The translations under genes and the position numbers were made by a program. Below are positions 24,461 to 33,553 of a DNA stretch of 64,000 nt, piece after piece (within the stretch, counting starts at the first letter, position 1; every line of letters begins with the position of its first letter). This DNA is from Bacillus sp. REN3 (lineage in GTDB: Bacteria > Bacillota > Bacilli > Bacillales > Cytobacillaceae). The notes beneath the pieces are model-generated. The model was not told where the DNA came from, ran no database searches, and was given only the letters and a program-made list of their open reading frames with translations. The stretch covers positions 53,748-117,747 of the forward strand of contig NZ_JAERSD010000014.1 in NCBI RefSeq assembly GCF_017912555.1. Direction: 5' to 3'.

Positions 24461-25162
24461 ATGCGTTTGCGTTTTACTAAAATGATTCCCAATACGTTCA
24501 CATTAGGGAATCTTTATTGCGGTTTTTTATCAATTGGTTTTGCGGCTAATGGCCAGTTCAATAACGCTGCTATTTTAGTCTTAATTGGCATGATGTTGGA
24601 CAGTATGGATGGCAGGCTTGCCAGAATGCTAAAAGCAGATACCAAGTTGGGGAAGGAACTGGACTCACTGGCTGATATCGTGACATTCGGTGTTGCACCG
24701 TCATTCCTTGTCTATTATACATATTTTTATCAATTCGGCCTATGGGGCCTTCTTGTAGCAGGATTGTTTCCGCTATTTGGCGCATACCGTCTGGCCAGGT
24801 TCAATATCAGCACAGACAAGACTTCCCTTAATTACTTCATTGGGGTTCCCATCACCGCAGCCGGCGGAATCATGGCAATTTTGACATTGTTCGGAGATAA
24901 AATACCTAATATCGTAACAACCGTGGTCTTCACTGCATTAAGTTTTTTAATGGTGAGCAGGATCAGGATCCCCAGCTTCAAGGAAATCCCATTGCCCAAG
25001 TATGGGACAATCGTCACCATTTTCCTTGGCTCACTTTTATTCGTGATCTATAAAGGGACATATGGACAGTTTCCATATTTAATTTATATCGCTACCCCAT
25101 TATATATCGCCTATCTTGCTTACAGGTTTGTCAAGGGAAAACATAAGCATGACATTGATTGA
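24461..25162 (+). CDS. pssA: CDP-diacylglycerol-serine O-phosphatidyltransferase
   Basis: A membrane enzyme that makes phosphatidylserine, the precursor of phosphatidylethanolamine. The protein has 233 residues. The CDP-alcohol phosphotransferase motif DGxxAR(x8)GxxxDxxxD is present as DGRLAR ... GKELDSLAD near residues 50-70. Six or more hydrophobic segments follow. The opening TKMIPNTFTLGNLYCGFLS is typical. The upstream leader has GGAGAGTGAGGG. The usual psd partner is not adjacent. Confidence 0.93.
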   Translation: MRLRFTKMIPNTFTLGNLYCGFLSIGFAANGQFNNAAILVLIGMMLDSMDGRLARMLKADTKLGKELDSLADIVTFGVAPSFLVYYTYFYQFGLWGLLVAGLFPLFGAYRLARFNISTDKTSLNYFIGVPITAAGGIMAILTLFGDKIPNIVTTVVFTALSFLMVSRIRIPSFKEIPLPKYGTIVTIFLGSLLFVIYKGTYGQFPYLIYIATPLYIAYLAYRFVKGKHKHDID

Positions 25163-25247
25163 AACCTGATTCAGGGAAAACTCAAATGCAGCCGGATGGT
25201 GCATACCACTGGACCACTGTGAAGAAACGGATTATAAAAAACACAAT

Positions 25248-25283
25248 GAAAGAAGCCTTCGCTTATTGCGAAGGCTTCTTTCT
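25248..25283. terminator. bidirectional terminator between pssA and csbD
   Basis: GAAAGAAGCCTTCGC and GCGAAGGCTTCTTTC form a perfect 15-bp stem around TTATT. It lies just after the csbD stop on the reverse strand. Confidence 0.85.
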
Positions 25284-25288
25284 CTTTC

Positions 25289-25486
25289 TTATTTATCATC
25301 CACTGTATCATTGAAAGCTCTTGAAATGCTTTCTTTAACATCTCCGGTTTTTTCTTGTACCTTACCTTTTCCTTTATCCATCCGGCCCTCAGCTTCCATG
25401 GATTCATTATCAGTCATTTTTCCGAATTGTTTCTTCGCTTCTCCTTTCAACTGGTCAAGCCTTCCTTTTGTCTGATCATCATTCAT
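25289..25486 (-). CDS. csbD: CsbD-family general stress protein
   Basis: A small (65-residue), very polar protein with Lys/Gly/Asp/Glu repeats: TKGRLDQLKGEAKKQFGKMT at the start, then GRMDKGKGKVQEKTGDVK. This is the CsbD fold, whose B. subtilis member is a sigma-B-dependent general stress protein of unknown activity. A consensus-like sigma-B promoter precedes it, and AAGGAGGCC is the ribosome binding site. It is monocistronic. Confidence 0.9.
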   Translation of the reverse strand: MNDDQTKGRLDQLKGEAKKQFGKMTDNESMEAEGRMDKGKGKVQEKTGDVKESISRAFNDTVDDK

Positions 25487-25519
25487 GGTTTTGGCCTCCT
25501 TAATGTTTGTATTTCATAT

Positions 25520-25544
25520 ATACCCATTTTCATTAGGGGAAAAC
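25520..25544 (-). promoter_or_regulatory. sigma-B-type promoter of csbD
   Basis: On the reverse strand GTTTTC (25544-25539), a 13-base spacer, and GGGTAT (25525-25520). The known sigma-B consensus is GTTTAA, 12-15 bases, GGGTAT. The -10 is perfect and the -35 matches four of six. Confidence 0.75.
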
Positions 25545-25638
25545 GGAGTAACCAGACTATATACGATTAGGTGAACATGAAAACCGCATGATCAGGCCAC
25601 GGATCAAAAGGATCCCTATGTCCCCGGCATTCCTTATC

Positions 25639-26007
25639 TTACTTCCGGTCCCGAGCTAGTACCGGGAACTTTACAGGTGTATCCAACTTCATGCCATCAC
25701 GATAGGAACGATAGGAAATCACGTTATGACCGTTTGACTGGACATCCAATTGCAGGATTTTATCATGTTTTGTTTCTAGGGAATAGTTCAACTGATCTTG
25801 CACAAGTTCATAAAAAAAGAGAGGGATCCCTAAGTATTCTTTTCTGACTATATTTGTATCAGGATGATGTTTTACATAATCGGCAATCTGCTGAATGGTA
25901 GCTGAAGAGGTACCAGTAATTGAGTAGAATGTCTCCTTTGCGTAGCCAAAAGCTTGGTTTAGCGACATTTTTGCTTTATTAATAAAATGATTGATCGACT
26001 GATTCAT
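25639..26007 (-). CDS. hypothetical protein, 122 aa
   Basis: A soluble protein with an amphipathic N-terminal half (INKAKMSLNQAFGYAKETFY) and a beta-rich C-terminal half (DKILQLDVQSNGHNVISYRS). AAAGGAGGTTCTGA precedes ATG 26007, a strong ribosome binding site. I recognise no domain, signal peptide or membrane segment. It is isolated, convergent with nothing, and next to csbD on the same strand but separated by about 100 bases. Confidence 0.65.
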   Translation of the reverse strand: MNQSINHFINKAKMSLNQAFGYAKETFYSITGTSSATIQQIADYVKHHPDTNIVRKEYLGIPLFFYELVQDQLNYSLETKHDKILQLDVQSNGHNVISYRSYRDGMKLDTPVKFPVLARDRK

Positions 26008-26314
26008 TCAGAACCTCCTTTCCATAATGATGGCAAATTATATGGATAATGAATAATATACCCGACGAAATGAAAGTGATTCCTATCCAGTATTTATATT
26101 TTTATTCCTTTTTCACTTAGAAAACACATGTTAAAAAAGTGGATAAGGATTAAAATAAATTACAATTGGATCAACGTAAAGTTATGAGTGCGCAATGTTT
26201 CATGGAAAATGGTCTCTATCTGTCCCATATAACAGGAAACCACTCACAGACAAGTTGTAACAATTGCCTTACACAAGGCGTCTATAGACTTAATTTAAAA
26301 GGGAGGAGAAGATC
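26008..26314. other. 307-base divergent intergenic region
   Basis: No gene is seen. It should contain the promoter of the hypothetical gene on the left and of the PPOX gene on the right. GGGTAT occurs upstream of the left gene but without a good sigma-B -35 element. Confidence 0.4.
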
Positions 26315-26930
26315 TTGAGTAAGTATATAACTAATGTCCAGGAGTTGACCGAGCTTGCTGGAGAACCAGGCGAACTAGCTAAACGAAAGGTTATCACATT
26401 CATAGACAAACATTGCAGGGAATATATTAGCAAGTCCCCCTTTTTGATTTTATCAACAGCTGATGCTTCAGGGTTTTTGGATGCATCCCCGCGGGGCGAC
26501 GCACCTGGCTTTGTTTTGATTCTTGATGAGAAACGGCTGGTAATTCCTGAACGCCGCGGGAATAAACGTATGGATTCTTTAAAAAATATAATAACAAATC
26601 CTCAGGCCGGCATCCTGTTCACCGGGGATGCAGGAGGCATTACGGGTAAACGGAAAGGCCAGGCTGACAGTTGACCGTTACATATTGAGAAAAATGGCTG
26701 TTAACGGAAAGGTTCCTGTCGTAGGCATCGAAATTGAGGTAGATGAATGCTTCATTCAGTGTGGCAAGGCAATAAAGCGTTCCGGTTTATGGCAGAGTGA
26801 AAGTTGGCCGGATCTTCATTCATTGCCGTCCGCTGCAGAAATTTTGGCTGCCCACGCAAATTTGTCGGGAACAACAGAGAAAGAAATTGAAGAAAAATTG
26901 AAAGACGGTTATATGAATCGTTTATATTAG
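26315..26930 (+). pseudogene. pyridoxamine-5'-phosphate-oxidase-like FMN protein, frameshifted
   Basis: A PPOX-type flavoprotein. The first frame, from TTG 26315 (ribosome binding site GGGAGGAG), gives SPFLILSTADASGFLDASPR and GNKRMDSLKNI, then derails at NPQAGILF. The rest lies in another frame from about 26628, as GMQEALRVNGKARL to the stop at 26930, with IQCGKAIKRSGLW near its end. The expected junction FLIPGM is reduced, consistent with loss of about five bases near 26615-26625. FMN-binding positions are on both sides, so the split protein is probably inactive. Confidence 0.8.
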
Positions 26931-27080
26931 AAAAGCATCAAAAGCGCAAAGAACGCTATCAACCAAAAAGAAGAAAAGAGAAATCCTTAAAAGTCACAAT
27001 GGATGCGCGTAAATAGTTATGGTCCTTTGTCATTTTTTTGTACGACGATTATCTTCCGACTGAATTCCTTTACAGGAAAT

Positions 27081-27121
27081 AACGAAAGCTGCTTTTTATA
27101 TGCAGCTTTCGTTTCATTTTT
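27081..27121. terminator. terminator
   Basis: AACGAAAGCTGC (27081-27092) pairs perfectly with GCAGCTTTCGTT (27102-27113). T-rich sequence follows on the right; on the left it borders the stop of the GDPD gene. Confidence 0.8.
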
Positions 27122-27989
27122 TTCCGCGCATTACTTCATTGAGCTTATCAGGGTAATTGGTGAACATACCTGTCACGCCCCAGCCAAGGAGCTTATCCAT
27201 CTCTTCTTTTACATTTACAGTGTAAGGATGGATGAAAAGTCCGGAATCGCGGACCTTTTTCACATAACCTGGACTTAGAGCAGTGTAATGCATGCCTATG
27301 CCGTCAGCATACTTCTTAAGTGCAGCTATCTCTGAATCACTGATCACAGCAGGTGAGTAATAGGAAAGAAGCTGAATCAGAGGCAGTCCTCTGTCCAACT
27401 GATGGATTTTTTTTAGACTCTCGGCACTAAAGGATTGAATGACCACCCTGCTGGGTTGACCTTCAATGCCTGTAAGGCTGTACTCCTTCAGGATCTGTAC
27501 CAATTTTTCCTCAATGCCCGGATACATGTCGGGTGTCTTCGTTTCTATATAGAATTTGCTTGTCATGCCAAATTGCTGAAGTATTTCCTTCAGTGTCGGC
27601 ACCTTTAGTCCTGCATACTCTGACCGTGACTTAGCGGGATAGGCTTTATTGAACCACGAACCCGCATCGAGCTTTTTAATTTCCTTTAAGGTCAAGTCCT
27701 TGACTAGCCCTTTCCCATTTGTTGTCCGGTCAACGGTTTCATCATGCATCGCAATCAATTCTCCATCCTTTGTCATTTGGAGATCGATTTCAATATAATC
27801 CGATTTCATCCTGACACCAAGCTCGTATGCAGGGAAAGTATGTTCAGGTGCATAACCGGATGCACCCCGATGGGCAAGAGTGACAAAATTGACAAAAGCA
27901 GGTTTCTGACCCATGGCAGCCGAAATACTGACAGGCATCGTCAAATAGATGACAGAGGCAGCCAAGGCATATTTTATTACGCTTTTCAT
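27114..27989 (-). CDS. secreted glycerophosphodiester phosphodiesterase
   Basis: It hydrolyses glycerophosphodiesters to glycerol-3-phosphate and an alcohol. The protein has 291 residues. A signal peptide covers residues 1 to about 25 (VIYLTMPVSISAAMG), so it is exported. The GDPD active site is visible: LAHRGASGYAPEHT, then DYIEIDLQMTKDGELIAMHD with the metal-binding Glu and Asp and the second His. HPYTVN near residue 255 completes the barrel. The start ATG 27989 has GAGGAGGATTTCGGG upstream. It resembles the GlpQ-like enzymes of Bacillus. Confidence 0.92.
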   Translation of the reverse strand: MKSVIKYALAASVIYLTMPVSISAAMGQKPAFVNFVTLAHRGASGYAPEHTFPAYELGVRMKSDYIEIDLQMTKDGELIAMHDETVDRTTNGKGLVKDLTLKEIKKLDAGSWFNKAYPAKSRSEYAGLKVPTLKEILQQFGMTSKFYIETKTPDMYPGIEEKLVQILKEYSLTGIEGQPSRVVIQSFSAESLKKIHQLDRGLPLIQLLSYYSPAVISDSEIAALKKYADGIGMHYTALSPGYVKKVRDSGLFIHPYTVNVKEEMDKLLGWGVTGMFTNYPDKLNEVMRGKK

Positions 27990-28121
27990 CCCGAAATCCT
28001 CCTCTCTGGTTTGTAATCGGAAACATGGAGTCTGGAGAGGGTTACGAGTGAGACCTTCCTGAATTTAGATATTATTATGGACAATAAGCCTGAGAAAATC
28101 CCATTATACGAAAGGATTAAG

Positions 28122-29156
28122 TTATTTCCATACCTTCCACCAATTTCTCCTGCTGCTTTTAGCTGCCGCGGTTTCTCTGAAGCTTTCCACCATCCCTTTA
28201 AACATTTCGTCCCGCTTGATGATAAGCTGCCTGAATTCCTCGCGCTCATTTTTCATTGTTCTCCACATATGATTTCTTTCTTGATTCATGGCTTCGCTTA
28301 AATTGGAAAATTCCTCATTTCTCGCTTCCTGGTAGTTAGCAAATATCTGGAATTCCTCTGATATTGTTTCCGTTGTTTGATTCAGCCGTTTCACAAGTTT
28401 TGAGATATCTTTATTTGTTCCCAATGAAAGCTTTTCCACAGAATTAGTCAGACGGATAATTTTCTCCATTGTTCCTTTCGATGATTTTGCCAGGCTGTTA
28501 GTCAAAGAGTTGATTCGATCCGATGTTCCTTTAGAAACATTTGAGATTTTTGCAGAAATCACCCCTAAAACTTCTGAATTCTGTTCTGAACTTTTCACGA
28601 TGGAATTTGATAATTCTGTTATTTGTTCTGCCGTTTTTTCACTGGACTTATAAACTGAATCGGAAATCGCCCTGACCGTCGTATAGGTCCCTTTGGAAAT
28701 CTCTTTTTTTACTTCCTCCAGTACTTCTTTCCTGATGCCATTGCGAATTTCAATCTTCACTTCTTCGATCAGAGATTCCTTATATTGCTCCATTGCTGAC
28801 ATTATAGCCTGATAACCAATTTCATTATGGGTGTATGAAGTGGCTGGCCCAGATGGCTCAATGCTCAATTCCCGTGTAGCTTCGAAAGGTTCCGAGCCGG
28901 CATGGGACTCATTGTGCCTTTGCAGTAAATCGCGGATTACTTCCTTGCTTAAATTTTTGTCACGCATCTGCTTGATTTTCATTAGCATTTCTATTTCGAT
29001 ATCTGTATAAAATCTAGCGCCTTGTTTTGTACGCGGAATGAATAAAAGACCTTCCAAATCTTTTTCCCATTGCCTGAGTGTCCCTGAGGGAACATTCATT
29101 CTCTTGGATACCTCTTTGATCGTGTACGCTTTCATGTATTGTGTTTCTGTCATCAT
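28122..29156 (-). CDS. MerR-type DNA-binding protein with 18-residue coiled-coil repeats (DUF3967-like)
   Basis: From ATG 29156 the protein has 344 residues. Residues 9-80 form a MerR-type winged helix: YTIKEVSKRMNVPSGTLRQW, then RTKQGARFYTDIEIEML. Residues 152-277 consist of seven consecutive 18-residue units with the pattern KSSxGTxxxIxxLxNSxx (starts 152, 170, 188, 206, 224, 242, 260). A charged C-terminal helix ends RRNWWKVWK. Overall layout is like RacA and the DUF3967 proteins of Bacillus: an N-terminal DNA-binding domain and a long coiled coil. The start follows AAAGGG by six bases. The role is unknown. Confidence 0.8.
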   Translation of the reverse strand: MMTETQYMKAYTIKEVSKRMNVPSGTLRQWEKDLEGLLFIPRTKQGARFYTDIEIEMLMKIKQMRDKNLSKEVIRDLLQRHNESHAGSEPFEATRELSIEPSGPATSYTHNEIGYQAIMSAMEQYKESLIEEVKIEIRNGIRKEVLEEVKKEISKGTYTTVRAISDSVYKSSEKTAEQITELSNSIVKSSEQNSEVLGVISAKISNVSKGTSDRINSLTNSLAKSSKGTMEKIIRLTNSVEKLSLGTNKDISKLVKRLNQTTETISEEFQIFANYQEARNEEFSNLSEAMNQERNHMWRTMKNEREEFRQLIIKRDEMFKGMVESFRETAAAKSSRRNWWKVWK

Positions 29157-29179
29157 GCACAACCCTTTCTGTTGAATAT

Positions 29180-29392
29180 TAAGGCTATGTATACTTGATA
29201 CTGCCCTTGCGACAAAAGTTGATAGCACTGAAGCAAACATGCTTCCGCGGCGGAGTTTCCTTACCGTTCAAATCCGGAGTAAAAGAAACGGGTCAAGAAA
29301 GACCTTCCCGCTTCAACTATTCGAGAGGGCGGGCGGGGACCAACAAAAGAAATCGAACGCAAATCAGCAGGGATGTTTTACACAGCCATAGA
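29180..29392 (-). repeat. degenerate intergenic repeat, copy D
   Basis: The left end GGCTATGTATAC (29182) and the right end GTTTTACACAGCC (to about 29387) are imperfect inverted repeats, matching the ends of copy C. GTTGATAGCA follows the left end. The GC-rich interior (GCTTCCGCGGCGGAG, GAGGGCGGGCGGGGACCAAC) resembles the reverse orientation of the family but is very diverged. Confidence 0.5.
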
Positions 29393-29715
29393 TAAAACTA
29401 GGATAGGGAATAAATTCACCAAAGGGCTTCCTGATTTCCTGCAACATGACAAAAGTTATCAAAACTAGTGGACTTTCCGCATATATGGCAAAAAATAAAC
29501 AGGAAGCGAGCGAATATTCACAAAAGTTAAAAATAGAGATTGAAGCTTAAATTGTCGTGATGATTTAGTGATTTTGATTTACAATAAACATGTAAGCGTT
29601 ATCCAAGCGGGGAATAATTGTGAAATGTCGCAAATTTTGCTGTCGACAAGAAGTTTGCCTGCTGTCCATTTGAATGAAGCCTAATCACCAATACACAATT
29701 GTGGAGGGAAAGAGA
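29393..29715. other. gap upstream of ansB
   Basis: An AT-rich leader of aspartate ammonia-lyase without a recognised gene. The frame is open for 14 codons before ATG 29716, but TTGTGGAGGGAAAGAG marks the later start. Confidence 0.4.
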
Positions 29716-31140
29716 ATGTCCGAAGTAAAAGTGCGCATTGAAAAAGACTTTTTAGGAACAAAGGAAGTTTTGGCGGATGCCTATTATGGAATCCAAACGT
29801 TAAGGGCGGTAGAGAACTTCCCGATTACCGGATACAGAGTACATAGTGAATTGATTAAAGCAATGGCAATGGTAAAAAAAGCAGCCGCCCTGGCCAATAT
29901 GGAAACTGGCAGGCTTTATGGAGGCCTTGGAGAGGTGATTGTCAAGGCAGCAGATGAAATTATCGATGGAAAATTACATGACCAATTCATTGTTGATCCC
30001 ATCCAGGGCGGTGCAGGAACCTCAATCAACATGAATACGAATGAAGTAATTGCGAACAGGGCGCTTGAACTGCTTGGCGAAAAAAAAGGAGATTATTTTA
30101 CCCTCAGCCCGAACTCGCACGTCAATATGGCGCAGTCCACTAATGATGCATTCCCGACAGCCATCCATTTGGCGGCGCTCTCTTTGCTTGATAAATTGCT
30201 TGATACGATGCAGGTAATGCATGACGTGTTTTCCAAAAAGGCAAGACAATTCGATGCAGTGATTAAAATGGGGAGGACTCACTTACAGGATGCTGTGCCG
30301 ATCCGCCTTGGCCAGGAATTTGAAGCGTATACCCGTGTAATTGCTCGTGACATCGAACGAATAAAATATACAAGAAGTTTTCTTTATGAAGTGAATATGG
30401 GTGCTACAGCTGTAGGAACAGGACTCAACGCGAATCCAAAGTATATCCAGAATGTCGTCCGCCATTTATCTGAAATAAGCGGATATCCGCTAAAAAATGC
30501 GGAACATTTGGTTGATGCCACACAAAACACTGATGCCTATACAACTGTTTCAGCTGCCCTGAAGGTATGCATGATGAATATGTCCAAGATTGCCAATGAT
30601 CTGCGATTGATGGCATCAGGACCACGGGTTGGGTTTAATGAAATCAATTTGCCAGCCCGCCAGCCTGGTTCCTCCATAATGCCAGGAAAAGTGAATCCGG
30701 TCATGCCTGAGCTCATCAACCAAGTTGCCTTCCAGGTAATCGGGAATGACAATACCATCTGCCTCGCTTCCGAAGCAGGGCAACTTGAACTGAATGTCAT
30801 GGAACCCGTGTTGGTTTTCAACCTGATTCAATCAATCAGTATCATGAACAACGGGTTCAAAGTCTTTACGGATCATTGTCTAGTGGGAATCGAAGCGAAT
30901 GTCGACAAACTAAAAAAAGATGTTGAACGCAGCGTTGGAATCATTACAGCAGTTAATCCGCATCTTGGTTATGAAGCTGTTTCGAGAATCGCTAGGGAAG
31001 CCATCCTGACAGGCAAATCAGTACGTGAATTATGTCTTGCCTATGATGTCCTGACAGAAGAGGAGCTGGATTTGATCCTCAATCCATATGAAATGACGAA
31101 TCCTGGTATAGCCGGGGAAGAGCTACTGAACAAAGATTGA
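29716..31140 (+). CDS. ansB: aspartate ammonia-lyase
   Basis: It deaminates L-aspartate to fumarate and ammonia in the cytoplasm. The protein has 474 residues, close to B. subtilis AnsB. The fumarase/aspartase signature GSSIMPGKVNP is present near residue 318, with the active-site loop. TSINMNTNEV and GRTHLQDAVP are the other conserved blocks. The start is ATG 29716, preceded by GGAGGGAAAGAGA. No ansA or ansR is nearby, and a strong terminator follows, so it is monocistronic. Confidence 0.95.
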   Translation: MSEVKVRIEKDFLGTKEVLADAYYGIQTLRAVENFPITGYRVHSELIKAMAMVKKAAALANMETGRLYGGLGEVIVKAADEIIDGKLHDQFIVDPIQGGAGTSINMNTNEVIANRALELLGEKKGDYFTLSPNSHVNMAQSTNDAFPTAIHLAALSLLDKLLDTMQVMHDVFSKKARQFDAVIKMGRTHLQDAVPIRLGQEFEAYTRVIARDIERIKYTRSFLYEVNMGATAVGTGLNANPKYIQNVVRHLSEISGYPLKNAEHLVDATQNTDAYTTVSAALKVCMMNMSKIANDLRLMASGPRVGFNEINLPARQPGSSIMPGKVNPVMPELINQVAFQVIGNDNTICLASEAGQLELNVMEPVLVFNLIQSISIMNNGFKVFTDHCLVGIEANVDKLKKDVERSVGIITAVNPHLGYEAVSRIAREAILTGKSVRELCLAYDVLTEEELDLILNPYEMTNPGIAGEELLNKD

Positions 31141-31144
31141 TTTA

Positions 31145-31200
31145 AAAAAAGGCTGTCCCAAAAGGTCATGATTTTTGACCTTTTGGCAGCCTTTTTTCTT
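31145..31200 (+). terminator. strong terminator after ansB
   Basis: AAAAAGGCTGTCCCAAAAGGTCA pairs with TGACCTTTTGGCAGCCTTTTT, with a one-to-two-base bulge, followed by TTTCTTTTTC. Confidence 0.9.
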
Positions 31201-31239
31201 TTTCATGTAAAACCTAACGGTTTTCCATGGTTCTTCGCA

Positions 31240-31497
31240 TCAGGAGGCGCATATCCTTAGCGTATTGTATTTTATGTAAGCCGCGATTTCTTCCTCATCC
31301 AGACAGGAATAGTTCTCCTCAATGCCAAACCCTGAATCACCGATAGCCCGTTCCAGTTTTTTTTCGGTTATCATTCTACAATAATTCCATATGTGCCCGC
31401 AGGCAGCCAGGATTCCTTGCCCGATGGTGAAGACTGAAGTCCAGTTGTTAGGCAATGATGCGGGAAGAATAGATTTTTTGTCTATCACCATAGTCAT
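31240..31497 (-). pseudogene. probable gene fragment, cut by repeat copy E
   Basis: An 85-codon frame with protein-like content: SVFTIGQGILAACGHIWNYC and a helical, acidic end, LDEEEIAAYIKYN. The ATG at 31497 has no ribosome binding site, and the repeat begins about 12 bases upstream. The simplest reading is that the 5' part of the gene was lost where the repeat lies. No family is recognised. Confidence 0.45.
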
Positions 31498-31507
31498 TGC
31501 ACACTTA

Positions 31508-31745
31508 GTTGATGGGAGCGGAAGGCACGGAGCCTCCTCAAAAATGCTAACGCATTTCCGTCATGCGTAGTTAAACTCGAGGAAGCCCATTCAGTGTCCT
31601 GCGGGAGTGAGTGGCTGGGGAGACCCCCCAGGAGCGGAGCTACGAGGAGAAAGAAAAGCGGAAGCGCTTTGGTCAGCCCCGACAAGCGCCGGGCGACTAA
31701 GACCGCCGCGTCCTGCGGCAAAGTCGAGGCAATGGAAAAAGGAGC
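31508..31745 (+). repeat. intergenic repeat, copy E
   Basis: It starts GTTGATGGGAGCGGAAGGCACGG. A module with AAATGCTAACGCATTTCC (31543-31560) and AACTCGAGGAAGCCCATTCAG is shared with copy C. Then come TCCTGCGGGAGTGAG, GAGACCCCCCAGGAGCGGAGC, GAAAGCGGAAGCGC-type sequence, and the tail GACCGCCGCGTCCTGCGGCA, also shared with C. The subfamily C/E is therefore distinct from A, B, D and F. The reverse-strand ORF through it is an artefact. Confidence 0.75.
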
Positions 31746-31875
31746 AACTTTCCAATGTTTTGTAAAAATTCGATATGAATTCAATATGGCAGTTTTTTTA
31801 TTTCCGCAAAGGGAAAAGCAAGCAAGAGCGTATTTTTTCATCATCACGCAACATCGATTATAGAGGAGGTATACA

Positions 31876-32712
31876 ATGGCTTTTAAAAAACCGCCTGAAA
31901 TAGCCATCTCAGCTATAGAAGCGGGAATGAACAAATCATCCATGCCTGTGAAAAATATGCTGGCTCTCGGCTTCCTAGGAGGAGCTTTCATTGCGATTGG
32001 CTACCTCCTGGATATCAGGGTCATCGCAAACCTCCCAGATGATTGGGGTTCATTTGGGACTTTTCTTGGAGCTTCCGTTTTTCCATTGGGGCTGATTTTG
32101 ATTCTGCTTGCTGGCGGGGAGTTGCTGACTGGGAACATGACTGCAATCTCGATTGCTAGTCTCGCGAAAAAGGTAACTGTTCAAAAGCTGCTCTATAACT
32201 GGTTCTGGATCACGATCAGCAATTTTATCGGCGCGCTCTTCGTTGCCTATGTTTTCGGCCATATCGTCGGTTTGACAGAAACTGGTCCTTATTTGGATAA
32301 AACCGTATCAGTAGCTGGCTCAAAACTGGATGATGGTTTCTGGGCAGCATTTTTCTCTGGAATCGGCTGCAATTGGCTCGTAGGGCTCGCAGTATGGTTA
32401 TCGTACGGTGCATCCGAAATGTCTGGAAAGATCCTCGCTATCTGGTTCCCAATCATGGGATTCGTCGCAATTGGCTTCCAGCACGTTGTAGCGAATATGT
32501 TCGTCATTCCAGCTGCCATCTTTGCTGGGCATTACAGCTGGGGAGATTATTTCACGAATTTCGTCCCTGTCTATTTAGGCAATGCCGTTGGTGGAGGGAT
32601 ATTTGTTGGGGCAATCTATTGGTTCAGCTACAAAGGAACCATTGAAAAGCTGACACAGAAGCCAGTAAATCAGATTTCAAAAGCAAGTGAGAGAAAAAAG
32701 GCTGCAAGGTAA
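31876..32712 (+). CDS. formate/nitrite transporter (FNT) family channel
   Basis: A membrane channel or transporter for small monovalent anions such as formate, nitrite or hydrosulfide; the exact substrate cannot be read. The protein has 278 residues with six membrane segments. Family signatures are LAGGELLTGNM (near residue 78) and the pore-lining His region GFQHVVANMFVIP. AGAGGAGGTATACA precedes ATG 31876. It stands alone, without formate or nitrite enzymes nearby. Upstream lies repeat copy E. Confidence 0.9.
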   Translation: MAFKKPPEIAISAIEAGMNKSSMPVKNMLALGFLGGAFIAIGYLLDIRVIANLPDDWGSFGTFLGASVFPLGLILILLAGGELLTGNMTAISIASLAKKVTVQKLLYNWFWITISNFIGALFVAYVFGHIVGLTETGPYLDKTVSVAGSKLDDGFWAAFFSGIGCNWLVGLAVWLSYGASEMSGKILAIWFPIMGFVAIGFQHVVANMFVIPAAIFAGHYSWGDYFTNFVPVYLGNAVGGGIFVGAIYWFSYKGTIEKLTQKPVNQISKASERKKAAR

Positions 32713-32733
32713 GAATGAAGAGGAAAGTTGAAA

Positions 32734-32764
32734 GGGAGCCCCAAAAAGCTGGGGGTTCCCATTT
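32734..32764. terminator. terminator between convergent genes
   Basis: GGGAGCCCC (32734-32742) pairs imperfectly with GGGGGTTCCC (32751-32760) between the FNT gene and the HAD gene. Confidence 0.55.
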
Positions 32765-32767
32765 CCG

Positions 32768-33553
32768 TCATTCCTTCACCAGTCCTAATGTTTTCAATCC
32801 ATTGTAAATGCCTGAATCCATCACTTCTGTCGTCCTGTGCTTAGCGTACTGGAATAAATCCGGGTGGCTGTTGCCCATGGCAAATCCCTCCCCGGCAAAG
32901 GTCAGCATTTCCTTATCGTTCATTCCATCTCCAAAGGCTATCGAGCCCTCGCGAGGAATCCCAAGCCTCTGAAGCAAGAAACGGACACCCACTCCTTTGT
33001 TCACTTCCTCTCTGATAACATCAAAGCAATGACGCATCCCCTCGATATTCACCTGGGACAATCGGATTCCTTCACCCAATTGATAATAGGAATTATCTTG
33101 TTCATCATTTGTGATGATTGTCATTCCGAGAATTCCCTTTACGACCTCCGCGGTAAAAAGCTCGTTCTTCTTAAGATGGAATTTTTCGAGAAACTGTTTC
33201 ACTGATGCCGAATCTTGTGTTGTCAGGTAGTTTTTAGAATCTGTATACAAAACGGCCTCATGTCCATTTTTTTTGGCAGTATCCAAAATGACCTGAACTT
33301 CGCTTGGATCCATTGGTTTAGCAAAAATCGTTTCTCCTTCATAAATGGCAAGGGCACCGTTATATCCGATGAAAGATGAAACTTGCAATTCATCACCTAT
33401 CTCCGTAATCTCATGGACTGGCCGTCCGGTAGCAAGTACAACATCGATATTTTTTTCTTTCATTTGCCGGATCGCGGCTTTTGTTGAAGCCTCAATTGTG
33501 TCATCAGGACGAAGGATCGTCCCATCAATATCCAAAAATAAGATTTTATACAT
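32768..33553 (-). CDS. Cof-type HAD-IIB family phosphatase
   Basis: A protein of 261 residues from ATG 33553. HAD motif I is FLDIDGTIL, with the nucleophile Asp and the second Asp two residues later. Motif II is LATGRP and motif IV is GDGMNDKEML. The C2B cap domain lies between. These enzymes dephosphorylate sugar phosphates or nucleotides, and the specific substrate is unknown. The start is set by AAGGAGATAGGC; the upstream open frame has no coding features. It is monocistronic. Confidence 0.88.
   Translation of the reverse strand: MYKILFLDIDGTILRPDDTIEASTKAAIRQMKEKNIDVVLATGRPVHEITEIGDELQVSSFIGYNGALAIYEGETIFAKPMDPSEVQVILDTAKKNGHEAVLYTDSKNYLTTQDSASVKQFLEKFHLKKNELFTAEVVKGILGMTIITNDEQDNSYYQLGEGIRLSQVNIEGMRHCFDVIREEVNKGVGVRFLLQRLGIPREGSIAFGDGMNDKEMLTFAGEGFAMGNSHPDLFQYAKHRTTEVMDSGIYNGLKTLGLVKE

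Noticed and set aside
31494..31991. Long reverse ORF through repeat copy E into the FNT gene
   Set aside because: It runs antisense through the repeat and the start of the real FNT gene, and the peptide is an artefact of the GC-rich element.
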